Part shown: positions 34,159 through 42,072 of the stretch, piece by piece
Numbering within the stretch: the stretch's first letter is position 1
How the letters are laid out: each line of letters opens with the position of its first letter
Assembly: GCF_014879935.1 (NCBI RefSeq)
Contig: NZ_JACSRD010000090.1
Coordinates: forward strand, 1-42,197
Source: Prosthecobacter sp.
Lineage (GTDB): Bacteria; Verrucomicrobiota; Verrucomicrobiia; Verrucomicrobiales; Verrucomicrobiaceae
DNA length: 42,197 bases
Direction: 5' to 3'
The notes under the pieces: model-generated
Seen by the model: only the letters and a program-made list of their open reading frames with translations
The model's database searches: none
Told to the model about the DNA's origin: nothing
Program-made: the position numbers and the translations under genes

Positions 34159-34998
34159 ATGAAAACACGCCTCACCACCCTGCTGCTCACCTTTCTCTCC
34201 CTTACCACCGTGAATGCACACAGCGGTGACCTGCTGAACTGGACCTCCAACGACCAAAAGACCATCCAGGCACGCTTCATCGGCGTGGGAGCCTGCTCAG
34301 TGCTGATCGAAAAAGAAGGCCGTGTCTTCCACGTGCCCTTCACCCGCCTTTCCGCGCAGAGCGTGGCCCAGGCGCGGCAGTTGGGCGGACAGATCGCGGC
34401 GGAGAAAACATGCCCGAAGCCCGAACTCCGAATGCCTAAAGCTCCGCAGATCATGGCAGCGGCTTCGCCTTCGTCATTCGTCACTCGTCATTCATCATTT
34501 TCAGGGCCCCGCCTGCCATGTAGCGCGGAGTGGAACTTCCTTGGTGCCTGTCGCGATGGCATGGACATCGCGGTGCAGCGCACGATGGCGACCGTTTTCG
34601 GCCACGACACCAGTCTCGGCGTCATCGACCCGAATGATAACGGCCGCTGCGCCAGCGGTCGCGGCACCTGGGCGAATCCGGGCATCCTTGGCTGTGCCTT
34701 GCCAGTCAGCCTCGCACGCCGCTCCACCATGGGCTCTCCGTTTGCTCAATTGGCGGGCCTGCCGTGGTTCACCCAGGTGGAGGTCACCTATCGCGGCCGC
34801 ACCATCACCGTGCAGCTCATCGACAATGGCCCCTCCGCCCCCAAGTCGGGAGATCGCATCCCCGCCGGCATCGACCTCACGCCCGCCGCCTGCCTGGCAC
34901 TCGGCATCCCGCTGGAGGACATCCGTGCGAACCGCGTTTCCTTCCCCGTCAGCTTCCGTGTGAAAAATGTCATCCGCCCCATGCTCGCCGCCAACTGA
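34159..34998 (+). CDS. SHD1 plus RlpA/expansin-like DPBB protein
   Basis: A 279-residue exported protein. It has a signal peptide (1-20, ending VNA), an SHD1 domain (27-77) aligned residue for residue with that of the NlpC-like protein at 22245 (NDQ..I.ARF.GVGA.SVLIEK.G.VFHVPF.RL), and a linker (80-115) with an odd SPSSFVTRHSSFS insert. The C-terminal DPBB domain (about 120-270) contains MGSPFAQLAGLPWFTQVEVT, then VQLIDNGPSAPKSGDRIPAG, then IDLTPAACLALGI. RlpA-like DPBB domains cut glycan strands lacking stem peptides, or bind them. Whether the catalytic Asp (D222 or D232) is competent cannot be judged here. The ATG at 34159 is chosen; TTG at 34141 lies in the promoter. Confidence 0.86.
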   Translation: MKTRLTTLLLTFLSLTTVNAHSGDLLNWTSNDQKTIQARFIGVGACSVLIEKEGRVFHVPFTRLSAQSVAQARQLGGQIAAEKTCPKPELRMPKAPQIMAAASPSSFVTRHSSFSGPRLPCSAEWNFLGACRDGMDIAVQRTMATVFGHDTSLGVIDPNDNGRCASGRGTWANPGILGCALPVSLARRSTMGSPFAQLAGLPWFTQVEVTYRGRTITVQLIDNGPSAPKSGDRIPAGIDLTPAACLALGIPLEDIRANRVSFPVSFRVKNVIRPMLAAN

Positions 34999-35036
34999 GC
35001 CCGATCCCTGCTGTTCACCCTCTCGCCTCTCACGCC

Positions 35037-35678
35037 ATGAAACACATCGTCTCCCTTTTGCCGCTGCTTTCCCTTCTTCTGTGGCTGCCTCTCGCCCAGG
35101 GCCAGGAGGCCTCACCCGCCCAAATCAGCTCTCCCTCCGCGGCGTGGACTGCGGAAGACTATGCACGCTTCACGCCGGCCACATTCAGCCAGCATCAAGC
35201 CGCGCAGCAGGTGATGGACCGGGATCAAATCGACCACGCTCTTCTCAACGCCGCGCTTTTCTTTGCCACAAACACCGAGCGTCTCCGGCACCGGCTGCCG
35301 CCTTTTCAGCCCTCGCGGGCGCTCACGCTGAGCGCCTTTGAGCACTCGCGGGACATGGCGCTGAAGGGCTTCTTTTCTCATCAAAACCCGAAGGATGCCG
35401 CGAAACGCACGCCCTGGCAGCGCATGGCCGCCCAAGGTGTCACCGGAGGCCATCGCGCGGAAAACATCGCCATGCGCACGGCCCGTGGCGTGACCTATCT
35501 CGATGCCGCGCAGGCGCTTTTGAAGCAGTGGATGAACTCCCCCGGCCATCGGGCCAACATCCTCAATCCCAAGTTCGCCTTTCTGGGTTGCGGAGCCCAT
35601 TTTTGCCGCAGCGCAAAGCTCCAGCTCTACGCCACGCAAAACTTCGCCTCCACCGTGACGCAAACACCCGCACCTTGA
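35037..35678 (+). CDS. Secreted CAP/SCP-domain protein
   Basis: A 213-residue exported protein (signal peptide 1-21, ending AQG) of the CAP/PR-1 superfamily (COG2340). The conserved tetrad residues are H103 in FEHSRDMAL, H115 in GFFSHQNP, E142 in GHRAENIA and H171 in MNSPGHRANILNPKF. Bacterial CAP proteins are secreted, and some are wall-associated and calcium- or sterol-binding. The exact function is unknown. It follows the SHD1/DPBB gene by 38 bp, so it is likely co-transcribed from candidate promoter site 3. The third secreted wall-active type in this locus. Confidence 0.9.
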   Translation: MKHIVSLLPLLSLLLWLPLAQGQEASPAQISSPSAAWTAEDYARFTPATFSQHQAAQQVMDRDQIDHALLNAALFFATNTERLRHRLPPFQPSRALTLSAFEHSRDMALKGFFSHQNPKDAAKRTPWQRMAAQGVTGGHRAENIAMRTARGVTYLDAAQALLKQWMNSPGHRANILNPKFAFLGCGAHFCRSAKLQLYATQNFASTVTQTPAP

Positions 35679-35720
35679 CCGCACCGAGAAACGCCGAACC
35701 TTTTGTCCCGTTCTTCTGCC

Positions 35721-37181
35721 ATGAACCTCGCCTGCCCTCACTGCACGCAGCCGCTCGAACTCACGCCGGAGGTGCTCGCTGAATTGGCGGGCTGCGTGGA
35801 CTTTCCGTGTCCCGAATGTGGTGGTGCGGTGCCGCTGCCGGTGGATTCGCCACCGGCTGAAGAGACCGCGATGGAAAAGCCGGTCGAGGCACCTGCGGAT
35901 GAGATGATGAAGCCTGCCGCCGCCGTGATTACGCGCCGGAAGGTGGCGCTGGAGCTTTTTCAGCAGGCGAACCGGCGTGTGCTCATCCTCGGCTCGGCGG
36001 CCATGCTGGTGCTGGGCGGTGTGGCGGGCATGCTGGTGCATCACTTCAGCGGGAATCGCGTGGACCTGAACCAGGACATCACGAACGAGATCCTCAAAAA
36101 CAAGTTTTTCACCGACCTCATCGCCTCCGGGGCCACGACGATGGAGCAACTGCGCCGGGTGGAGCGCATCGAGGCGCATGGGCCGGGCTTCATCGGCCTG
36201 AGCCGTGAGGAGCTCACCTGGGAGCAGGCGCAGGAGCTGGCGCGTGCCACCGCCGCCCGGATGCTGGCGGTGGAGACGCCCTCGGAGCACCGCGCTCCCT
36301 GGACTTCTCCCGTGATGCAGCGGCTGGTGAATTTTCTGGAGCAGCGCTTTCCCGCCGCGCAGGGCCGCACCGTCTGGGTCATGCAAAACAGCGATGCGAA
36401 CCTGCCGCAGGTGTTTCACGCCCCGGATGTGAGCCACGTCACGACGCGAGAGCGGCCGCGGCGGGTGTTTCTGCACTGGATGCAGCTCCCGAAAGCGCCG
36501 GACAAAGGAGCCAATGTCTCCGCGCTCCGGTTTGAAGGCCGCCAGGCGGTGGTGGTGCAAGACCACGCGGATTTTCACGAGATCGAGACACGGGACGAGC
36601 TGAGCATCGAGGCATGGATTCGCGTGCATCGGCTGGACCGGAAAATTTTTCCCATCCTGGACAAGTCCGACACGACCGATGGCTTTGGTTGGTACTTTGA
36701 GCTGAATGGGGACACGGTGACTTTTACCACCGGTTGGCGGGGCGGACTCGCCTTCAAATGGCAGGCACCCCTCTGGCAGTGGTGCCATGTGGCATTCAGC
36801 TACCGGAGGACTGAAGGCCGGGCGCACTTGTATGTGAATGGGCGTCCCTCAGGAGAAGTAGCCTTTAATGCCGAAGTGCAGCCCACGACGGAGACTCCTC
36901 TATACATCGGACGCGGCATCTCCGGAGTGAACGAGTTCACGATCGGTGACATCGACGAAGTCCGCCTCTGGAAGCGTGCTCTCAGCGCGGACGAGGTTCT
37001 GGAGCGTTATCAAAGCCAGGTCAAAGGAGATGAGCCGGGGCTGGTCGGCTGCTGGCGCTTTGATGAAGGCAGCGGTGCCACCTCGAAAGACCTCACTGGA
37101 CGCCACCAGACCTCCTTTTCTCCCGAGGATGCACCTCCGCAGTGGGAGTCTGCGGTTCCATTTCTCTCGCCTCACTCCTGA
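35721..37181 (+). CDS. Zinc-ribbon/TM/sensor-module protein with LamG domain
   Basis: A 486-residue paralogue of the gene at 28354. It has a zinc ribbon (C5, C8, C30, C33, plus C25), a basic stretch (TRRKVALELFQQANRR) and a TM helix (86-108). The shared module is at about 129-253: FFTDLIASGATTMEQL, FIGLSREELTWEQAQELARA, then the APDVSHVTTRERPRRVFLHW end. The C-terminal laminin-G-like domain (about 265-450) reads LSIEAWIRV, WCHVAFSYRR, HLYVNGRPSGEVAF, IGDIDEVRLWKRALS and ends LVGCWRFDEGSG. LamG domains of this kind bind glycans or proteins. The start at 35721 was chosen by alignment with MKLxCPHC paralogues. Confidence 0.88.
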   Translation: MNLACPHCTQPLELTPEVLAELAGCVDFPCPECGGAVPLPVDSPPAEETAMEKPVEAPADEMMKPAAAVITRRKVALELFQQANRRVLILGSAAMLVLGGVAGMLVHHFSGNRVDLNQDITNEILKNKFFTDLIASGATTMEQLRRVERIEAHGPGFIGLSREELTWEQAQELARATAARMLAVETPSEHRAPWTSPVMQRLVNFLEQRFPAAQGRTVWVMQNSDANLPQVFHAPDVSHVTTRERPRRVFLHWMQLPKAPDKGANVSALRFEGRQAVVVQDHADFHEIETRDELSIEAWIRVHRLDRKIFPILDKSDTTDGFGWYFELNGDTVTFTTGWRGGLAFKWQAPLWQWCHVAFSYRRTEGRAHLYVNGRPSGEVAFNAEVQPTTETPLYIGRGISGVNEFTIGDIDEVRLWKRALSADEVLERYQSQVKGDEPGLVGCWRFDEGSGATSKDLTGRHQTSFSPEDAPPQWESAVPFLSPHS

Positions 37182-37199
37182 TCCTCACCTCTCACGGCC

Positions 37200-40100
37200 A
37201 TGAAATTCCAATGCCCTCACTGCGCCCAGTTGCTCTCCCTGGCGGATGAGCAGGTCGCCGCGCTACCGCAGCCGGCCATGATCGACTGCCCCACCTGCGG
37301 TGGCCGCTTGATGCTGCCTGTCACCGCACCGAGGCCGCAGCCGAAAAAACCGACCCTGCACTTTTCCGCGGCACCACAGCCTGCGAAGCCAAAAAAAACC
37401 GCACCGTCCCCCAAACCTCGGAAGCCCAAAAAAACACGCGCTCCACTGGATCCAGCCCAAGTGCGCCGAAACATCCTCATCCTCGGCTGCGCCGCGCTGG
37501 TCACCCTCGGCGGCATCGCTGGATTCCTGGCCACGCGGGAAGCTGGAAAGACGGTCAAAATCGAGCAGAAAATCGTCAACAAGCTCATTCAGAACGAATA
37601 CTTCCAGCGCCTCATCCGCGAGGGCAAAACCACCGAGGAGGCACTGGCGAAGGTGGAGGATGCCTACGCCTACGGCCCCGGCTTCATCGGCGTGAGTCGT
37701 GCTGAATACACTTGGAAGGAATCCGAGGAGCTGGCCCGCAGCACCGCCTCCGTGATCCTGGACGTGACCGTGCATGCACGGCAGGGCAGAGAGGAGCTGG
37801 GCGGCTGGATCGCTCAAAACATCCCTGCACTGCGCAACACACCTGTGCGCGTCAAACACCTCTCCAAACTCGCTTTGATGGATGCGCCAGACCTTCTCAG
37901 CCTGTCCGAAGAAAGGCCGCGTCGTGTGCTGCTGGCATGGCCAGCGGTGGAGGACTGGCCGGACAAAGGCTGGACTTGGACGGTGAAACCGGACTTTGAG
38001 GCTGTGGAGCGCTTTGATGCCGCCACGGGCCTGGCCCGCGCCCGTTCCGGTGGTCACTGGGGCCTCATTGACCGCAAGGGCGCGTGGGTTTTAAAGCCCG
38101 AGCACGAAAGCATCGATCGCTTCAGCGCCCGGCAGTCCGCCGTGCTGCATGGCAAAGACGGCATGCAGGGCCTGGTGGACTCCGCCGGTCGCATCGTGGC
38201 ACCTCCGGTCTATGAGGAGGTGCAGGAGCTGATTCATGGCTTCGTGCCGGTGAAAAAAGACGGCAAATGGGGCTACCTCGATGCCACTGGAAAGCAGGTG
38301 GTGCCACCCGAGTGGGAGGATGCCTGGCGTTTCAACGCTCTCGGCTACGCGGTCGTCACGCATGACCGCAAACGCGGCCTCATCGACCGCTCAGGCCGGG
38401 TCGTGCTCCCGCCTCAGTGGGATGGCATGATCAATTTCTCTCCGGAGGGCATCGGTGCCGTTCGGCAGGGCGCGCGGGACTGGGGACTCATCACCCCGCA
38501 CGGGCCGCTTACGCCGGTGAATCACGAGCTGGACTGGCAGGAGCGCACCCTGGACCTCGGCTTCATGCGCTTGCGTGGCAGCGATGGCAAAAGGACCGTC
38601 TTTGACCTCCAGGGCAAGGAACTCGCAAGCCTTACGGGCGCAGATGCCGTGCATGTCGTCGGCTCACCCCGCGGCCCGCTTTTGAAAGTGGAGTGGCCGG
38701 ATGGCTCCCTCAGCCTCCAGGACCCAGATGGCCGCGTGCTTTTCCGCACGCAGGGAAAAGGCCGCCTCACCCACTTTGGCACCGACGGGCTGGCGGTGGT
38801 CGAGGATGACCGCGGAGCCGCTCTCATGGATGCGCTCGGCAGGCTCAGCGCGCCCTTTTCCAAGGAAACCCGGCCTTCGGCGAAGCCGCCGGGCTACGAC
38901 AACGCACCGCCGGCATCTTCTCGATACAGCCAGAGCCGCGGCTATGGCTCCGCTTACGGTCAGTTGCCCCCCGGTTGGACCACCAAGACCGTGAAGTCCG
39001 CCTTCACTCCAGAGTCGCCCTACTGGAACCGCTACATCAAGAGCATGCCCTACCGCCTGCAAAGCGCCCCGGACCTGCTCTCCCCCAGTGGCAGCATCGT
39101 GCTCAGCGGCATGAATCCACGCCACGAGCTGCTGGAGGACCTCGTGCCCTATGCCATGCCGCCGAAATACGGCCTGATTGATGCCTCCGGCCGCGTGCTC
39201 GCCGAGCCTGCCTGGGACGAGGCCCGTGTGCTCTCCAAAGATTGGGTGCTCATCCGTGTCGGGCACCGTTACGGCCTCGCCAACGGCCAGGGGGAGGTCG
39301 TGGTCGAGCCAGTGTGGGATGACATCAAAGTGCCATTTGTCAGCTACGTCTCCCTCGCTGCGGATGGCAAAACCGTGCAGCTCGGCACCGAAGGCACACG
39401 CTTCCGCGCCCCCTGGATCATCGCCTATCAAAAAGACGCCAAAACCGTGCTCCTGCCGGATGGCAAACCCGCCCTGCCTGCGAAGCTCGACCATGCCGAG
39501 ACACAGTATGTGGACTTCTACGGCCCGGACCGGCTCGTCATCCGGCTGAAGGAAAGCACCGGCGTGGTGAATCTAGCCATTTACGAACCACGCAGCGGTG
39601 CCCTCACACGCTTTCCAGAGGCAGGCAGCTTCCTCTGGAACTGGACCAGCGCCGCCGCTGGCATGATCTGGATGAAGGACGCCAAGGCCACCACGGAAAT
39701 CTGGCGGCTCATGACTCGTGAGGGCCGCCCGCTCGGCTACACCCGGGCCGAGGAGCCCTGGGGCTGGGGCTTTGCCGAGGACCGCGCCGCCCTCCCCACG
39801 CCAGACGGCTGGACCTTCATCGACCCATCAGGCCGCCGCATCGGCGATGGCACCTTCTGGCAGGAGGTGCGCGACTTCCGCGAAGGCCGCGCCGCGGTGA
39901 AAAAAGATGGCAAGTGGGGCTTCATCGACCTCGACGGCAAGCTCGTCATCCCCGCCATCTGGCAGGAGGTGCGCGACTTTCATCATGGCCGCGCCGCCGC
40001 GCTGGGGGCGGATACCTCATTCTGGGGCTACCTCGCCCCGGATGGCACACTGGCCCTCGCGGCCCTCTGGACTGAGGCGCGTGATTTCACCGCCTGGACC

Positions 40101-40868
40101 ATCGACGGCACGGGGGAAAGCCTCAGCCGCATGCAGGACACCCATTCCTACTACAACCGTCGCCTCCAAAAATGGATCCACAGCGGCGAAGGTGCTTGGA
40201 AAGGCCAGTCCAGCGATCCACAGCGTCGCGGCACCCCGCGCAGCCGCCCTGTCGCCACCGTCCAGAGCGGCACCACCTGGGTCATCATCGGTGCCGACGG
40301 ACTCCCGCTCATCGATCCCGTCATCACCAGCAGCCCGCCCGCCGAGTTCCTCCTCCGTGAAGCCGCTGACGGTCAAATCAGCCTCGTGAAGCCTGGTTTT
40401 GGCCCCAAAACACGAGGTCTCATCTGGCAGGACGCCACCACCGCCTGGGTGCTGGAGGAAAACGGCATGGGCTGGGCCTTCTGTGACGCCACAGGGCGCA
40501 AACTCAACCCCACCATCTGGAATGATCCTCCCCGCCAGGGAGAGCCGGATGCCTTCTCCCTCGGCGGCACCGTGGCCCGCAGCCAGGAGGGGGCCGAGGC
40601 GCTGCTTGCTCCCTCTGGCCAGCTTTTGCTCCCGCCCGCGCAGGAGCGCATCATCTGGGTCGCTCCCGGAGTCGCCGTCACGTGGGAAAAAACGACCGGT
40701 GGTCTCGTCAATGCCCAAGGCCAGTGGCTCTTCAAAGATGACGCCAAGCGCCGCATCGCCCGATTTGGCAGCCTGAACCGTCGAGGCACCTACGACGAAC
40801 TGCGCCATGGCCTCATCGTCATTGAGGACCAGCCTCGCTGGGGCTTCGCCCGCCTGAACCGCCCCTGA
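37200..40868 (+). CDS. Zinc-ribbon/TM/sensor-module protein with WG repeats, giant
   Basis: A 1222-residue membrane protein. It has a zinc ribbon (C5, C8, C30, C33), a very basic Pro/Lys linker (48-85) that favours a cytoplasmic N-terminus, a TM helix (90-112), the shared module (134-247: FIGVSRAEYTWKESEELARS, ending RPRRVLLAW) and then about 970 residues of WG-type repeats. Examples are HWGLIDRKGAWVLKPEH, KWGYLDATGKQVVPPEW, KYGLIDASGRVLAEPAW, RYGLANGQGEVVVEPVW and KWGFIDLDGKLVIPAIW. WG repeats form beta-rich solenoid or propeller arrays and presumably bind something at the surface; the ligand is unknown. The repeats are partly degenerate in the centre (about 560-640, where a Ser/Pro/Tyr-rich insert interrupts them). 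It is the largest protein in the locus. Confidence 0.9.
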   Translation: MKFQCPHCAQLLSLADEQVAALPQPAMIDCPTCGGRLMLPVTAPRPQPKKPTLHFSAAPQPAKPKKTAPSPKPRKPKKTRAPLDPAQVRRNILILGCAALVTLGGIAGFLATREAGKTVKIEQKIVNKLIQNEYFQRLIREGKTTEEALAKVEDAYAYGPGFIGVSRAEYTWKESEELARSTASVILDVTVHARQGREELGGWIAQNIPALRNTPVRVKHLSKLALMDAPDLLSLSEERPRRVLLAWPAVEDWPDKGWTWTVKPDFEAVERFDAATGLARARSGGHWGLIDRKGAWVLKPEHESIDRFSARQSAVLHGKDGMQGLVDSAGRIVAPPVYEEVQELIHGFVPVKKDGKWGYLDATGKQVVPPEWEDAWRFNALGYAVVTHDRKRGLIDRSGRVVLPPQWDGMINFSPEGIGAVRQGARDWGLITPHGPLTPVNHELDWQERTLDLGFMRLRGSDGKRTVFDLQGKELASLTGADAVHVVGSPRGPLLKVEWPDGSLSLQDPDGRVLFRTQGKGRLTHFGTDGLAVVEDDRGAALMDALGRLSAPFSKETRPSAKPPGYDNAPPASSRYSQSRGYGSAYGQLPPGWTTKTVKSAFTPESPYWNRYIKSMPYRLQSAPDLLSPSGSIVLSGMNPRHELLEDLVPYAMPPKYGLIDASGRVLAEPAWDEARVLSKDWVLIRVGHRYGLANGQGEVVVEPVWDDIKVPFVSYVSLAADGKTVQLGTEGTRFRAPWIIAYQKDAKTVLLPDGKPALPAKLDHAETQYVDFYGPDRLVIRLKESTGVVNLAIYEPRSGALTRFPEAGSFLWNWTSAAAGMIWMKDAKATTEIWRLMTREGRPLGYTRAEEPWGWGFAEDRAALPTPDGWTFIDPSGRRIGDGTFWQEVRDFREGRAAVKKDGKWGFIDLDGKLVIPAIWQEVRDFHHGRAAALGADTSFWGYLAPDGTLALAALWTEARDFTAWTIDGTGESLSRMQDTHSYYNRRLQKWIHSGEGAWKGQSSDPQRRGTPRSRPVATVQSGTTWVIIGADGLPLIDPVITSSPPAEFLLREAADGQISLVKPGFGPKTRGLIWQDATTAWVLEENGMGWAFCDATGRKLNPTIWNDPPRQGEPDAFSLGGTVARSQEGAEALLAPSGQLLLPPAQERIIWVAPGVAVTWEKTTGGLVNAQGQWLFKDDAKRRIARFGSLNRRGTYDELRHGLIVIEDQPRWGFARLNRP

Positions 40869-40895
40869 AAACTCCGCTCATCTGTTTTTCAGACC

Positions 40896-41909
40896 ATGAA
40901 ACGCCATTTTGCTCTCCTTTGCCTCACACCACTCATCCACGCCGCCAGCCTCCAGGAGCAGGCGGATGCCTTTTTTGCGCGTGGTGAAGCGGCGGAAAAA
41001 CGCGGCGACACCCAACTGGCCGAAGTTTGCTACCAGCTCGCACTCCGCGCCCAGCCCGGCCATTTCGGAGCCATGGAGCACCTGCAAAAAATGTCCCCCG
41101 CGGCCTTCAGCGCCTCCACAAACCCCCAAGTGGCCGGAAAGTGGGTGTATCCCCGAGTCCAGTTCCAAAGTGCCACTCTCGACGAAGCTGTCGAGTTCCT
41201 CCGCGTCAGATCACGGGACATTGATCCCCGAGGCATCGGCGTGGACATCATCCAGGCGGCTCCTTCATCACAAGCCTCCATTAGTCTCGATCTCCTGCAA
41301 GTGCCGCTGGAAGACACCGTCCGCTACTGCGTCGAACTCTGCGGTCTCGCCTGGCGCTGGGAAAACGGCCGCATCCTCATCACGCCCAAAGACCAGGCAG
41401 GCAAACCGCTGCCCGAAGTCCCTATCGCCTCTGGAGCACCGGATCTCGCTGCCTGGCGGCTGCCCAAGCTCACCTTCAGCGCCGCCCGCCTGCCGGAGGT
41501 GATGGATTTCTTCACCCGGGCCAGCACCAGCGCCGATCCATTCAGCAAGGGCATCCGCCATGCCTTCCATGATGCTCAAGGAAAGCCGGTTGACGCCAAA
41601 GCCTTCAGTCAGGCCACTCTCAGCCTCGAACTGCACCACATCAGCGCCCACGAGGCTTTGCGCTACATCACACTCCTCTCTGGCGCGGTCATCCGCGTGG
41701 AGAAAGACCAGGTCATCCTCCAGCCTGCCGGAGCAGTTCCCCAGCTCCACCATTGGACCAACACGGCCGGAGCCACCGTCGCGGCCGCCTTTGTCCGCCT
41801 CGACGGCGATTCCGTCGTCATCCAGCGTGACGGCAAAGAATTCACCATCCCCCTCGCCAAGCTCGATCCCGCCAGCCGGGAGCTGGCAAAAAAATTATCG
41901 GCCCCTTAA
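40896..41909 (+). CDS. Secreted protein with two secretin-N-like domains and SHD1
   Basis: A 337-residue exported protein (signal MKRHFALLCLTPLIHA). It has a short TPR-like helical part (18-65), then two copies of the verrucomicrobial STN/secretin-N-like domain. Copy 1 is at about 80-165 (VQFQSATLDEAVEFLRVRSR, then VPLEDTVRYCVELCGLAWRW and GRILITP). Copy 2 is at about 190-280 (LTFSAARLPEVMDFFTRAST, then HISAHEALRYITLLSG and DQVILQP). SHD1 is at the C-terminus (about 285-334: HHWTNTAGATVAAAFVRLDG). This SHD1 shares the string KEFTIP with the kinase SHD1. Such domains occur in surface assembly proteins; here no secretin pore is next to it. Last gene of the locus. Confidence 0.82.
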   Translation: MKRHFALLCLTPLIHAASLQEQADAFFARGEAAEKRGDTQLAEVCYQLALRAQPGHFGAMEHLQKMSPAAFSASTNPQVAGKWVYPRVQFQSATLDEAVEFLRVRSRDIDPRGIGVDIIQAAPSSQASISLDLLQVPLEDTVRYCVELCGLAWRWENGRILITPKDQAGKPLPEVPIASGAPDLAAWRLPKLTFSAARLPEVMDFFTRASTSADPFSKGIRHAFHDAQGKPVDAKAFSQATLSLELHHISAHEALRYITLLSGAVIRVEKDQVILQPAGAVPQLHHWTNTAGATVAAAFVRLDGDSVVIQRDGKEFTIPLAKLDPASRELAKKLSAP

Positions 41910-41910
41910 C

Positions 41911-42069
41911 ACAGACCTTGGTCGGGGCGCGGCGCTCGATTTGCTGACGCGTGGCGGGATTGATCCGGCAAAGCTGAGCGTCTATCAGGTGACGGGTGAT
42001 GACCGTGTATATGTGGAAACCTCTGCCGACAGGTCCTGCACCACGATCTATCTGCCGGAGGAGTATTGA
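41911..42069 (+). pseudogene. Headless 3' end of an unidentified reading frame
   Basis: From 41911, right after the stop of the SHD1 gene, a frame reads TDLGRGAALDLLTRGG...VYVETSADRSCTTIYLPEEY and ends at 42069 (about 52 codons). No start is present except a weak TTG at 41941. It overlaps in frame with the gene downstream only by spacing. Read as a real C-terminus, its upstream part is missing, so it looks like the end of another gene joined to this locus by recombination, or by a cloning or assembly join. It could also be a tiny gene using TTG. I do not recognise the family. Confidence 0.4.
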
Positions 42070-42072
42070 GCC

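Noticed and set aside
35112-36827. 571-residue minus-strand frame across the CAP and LamG genes
   Set aside because: It crosses two clear plus-strand genes and has shadow-like Arg/His/Pro composition.
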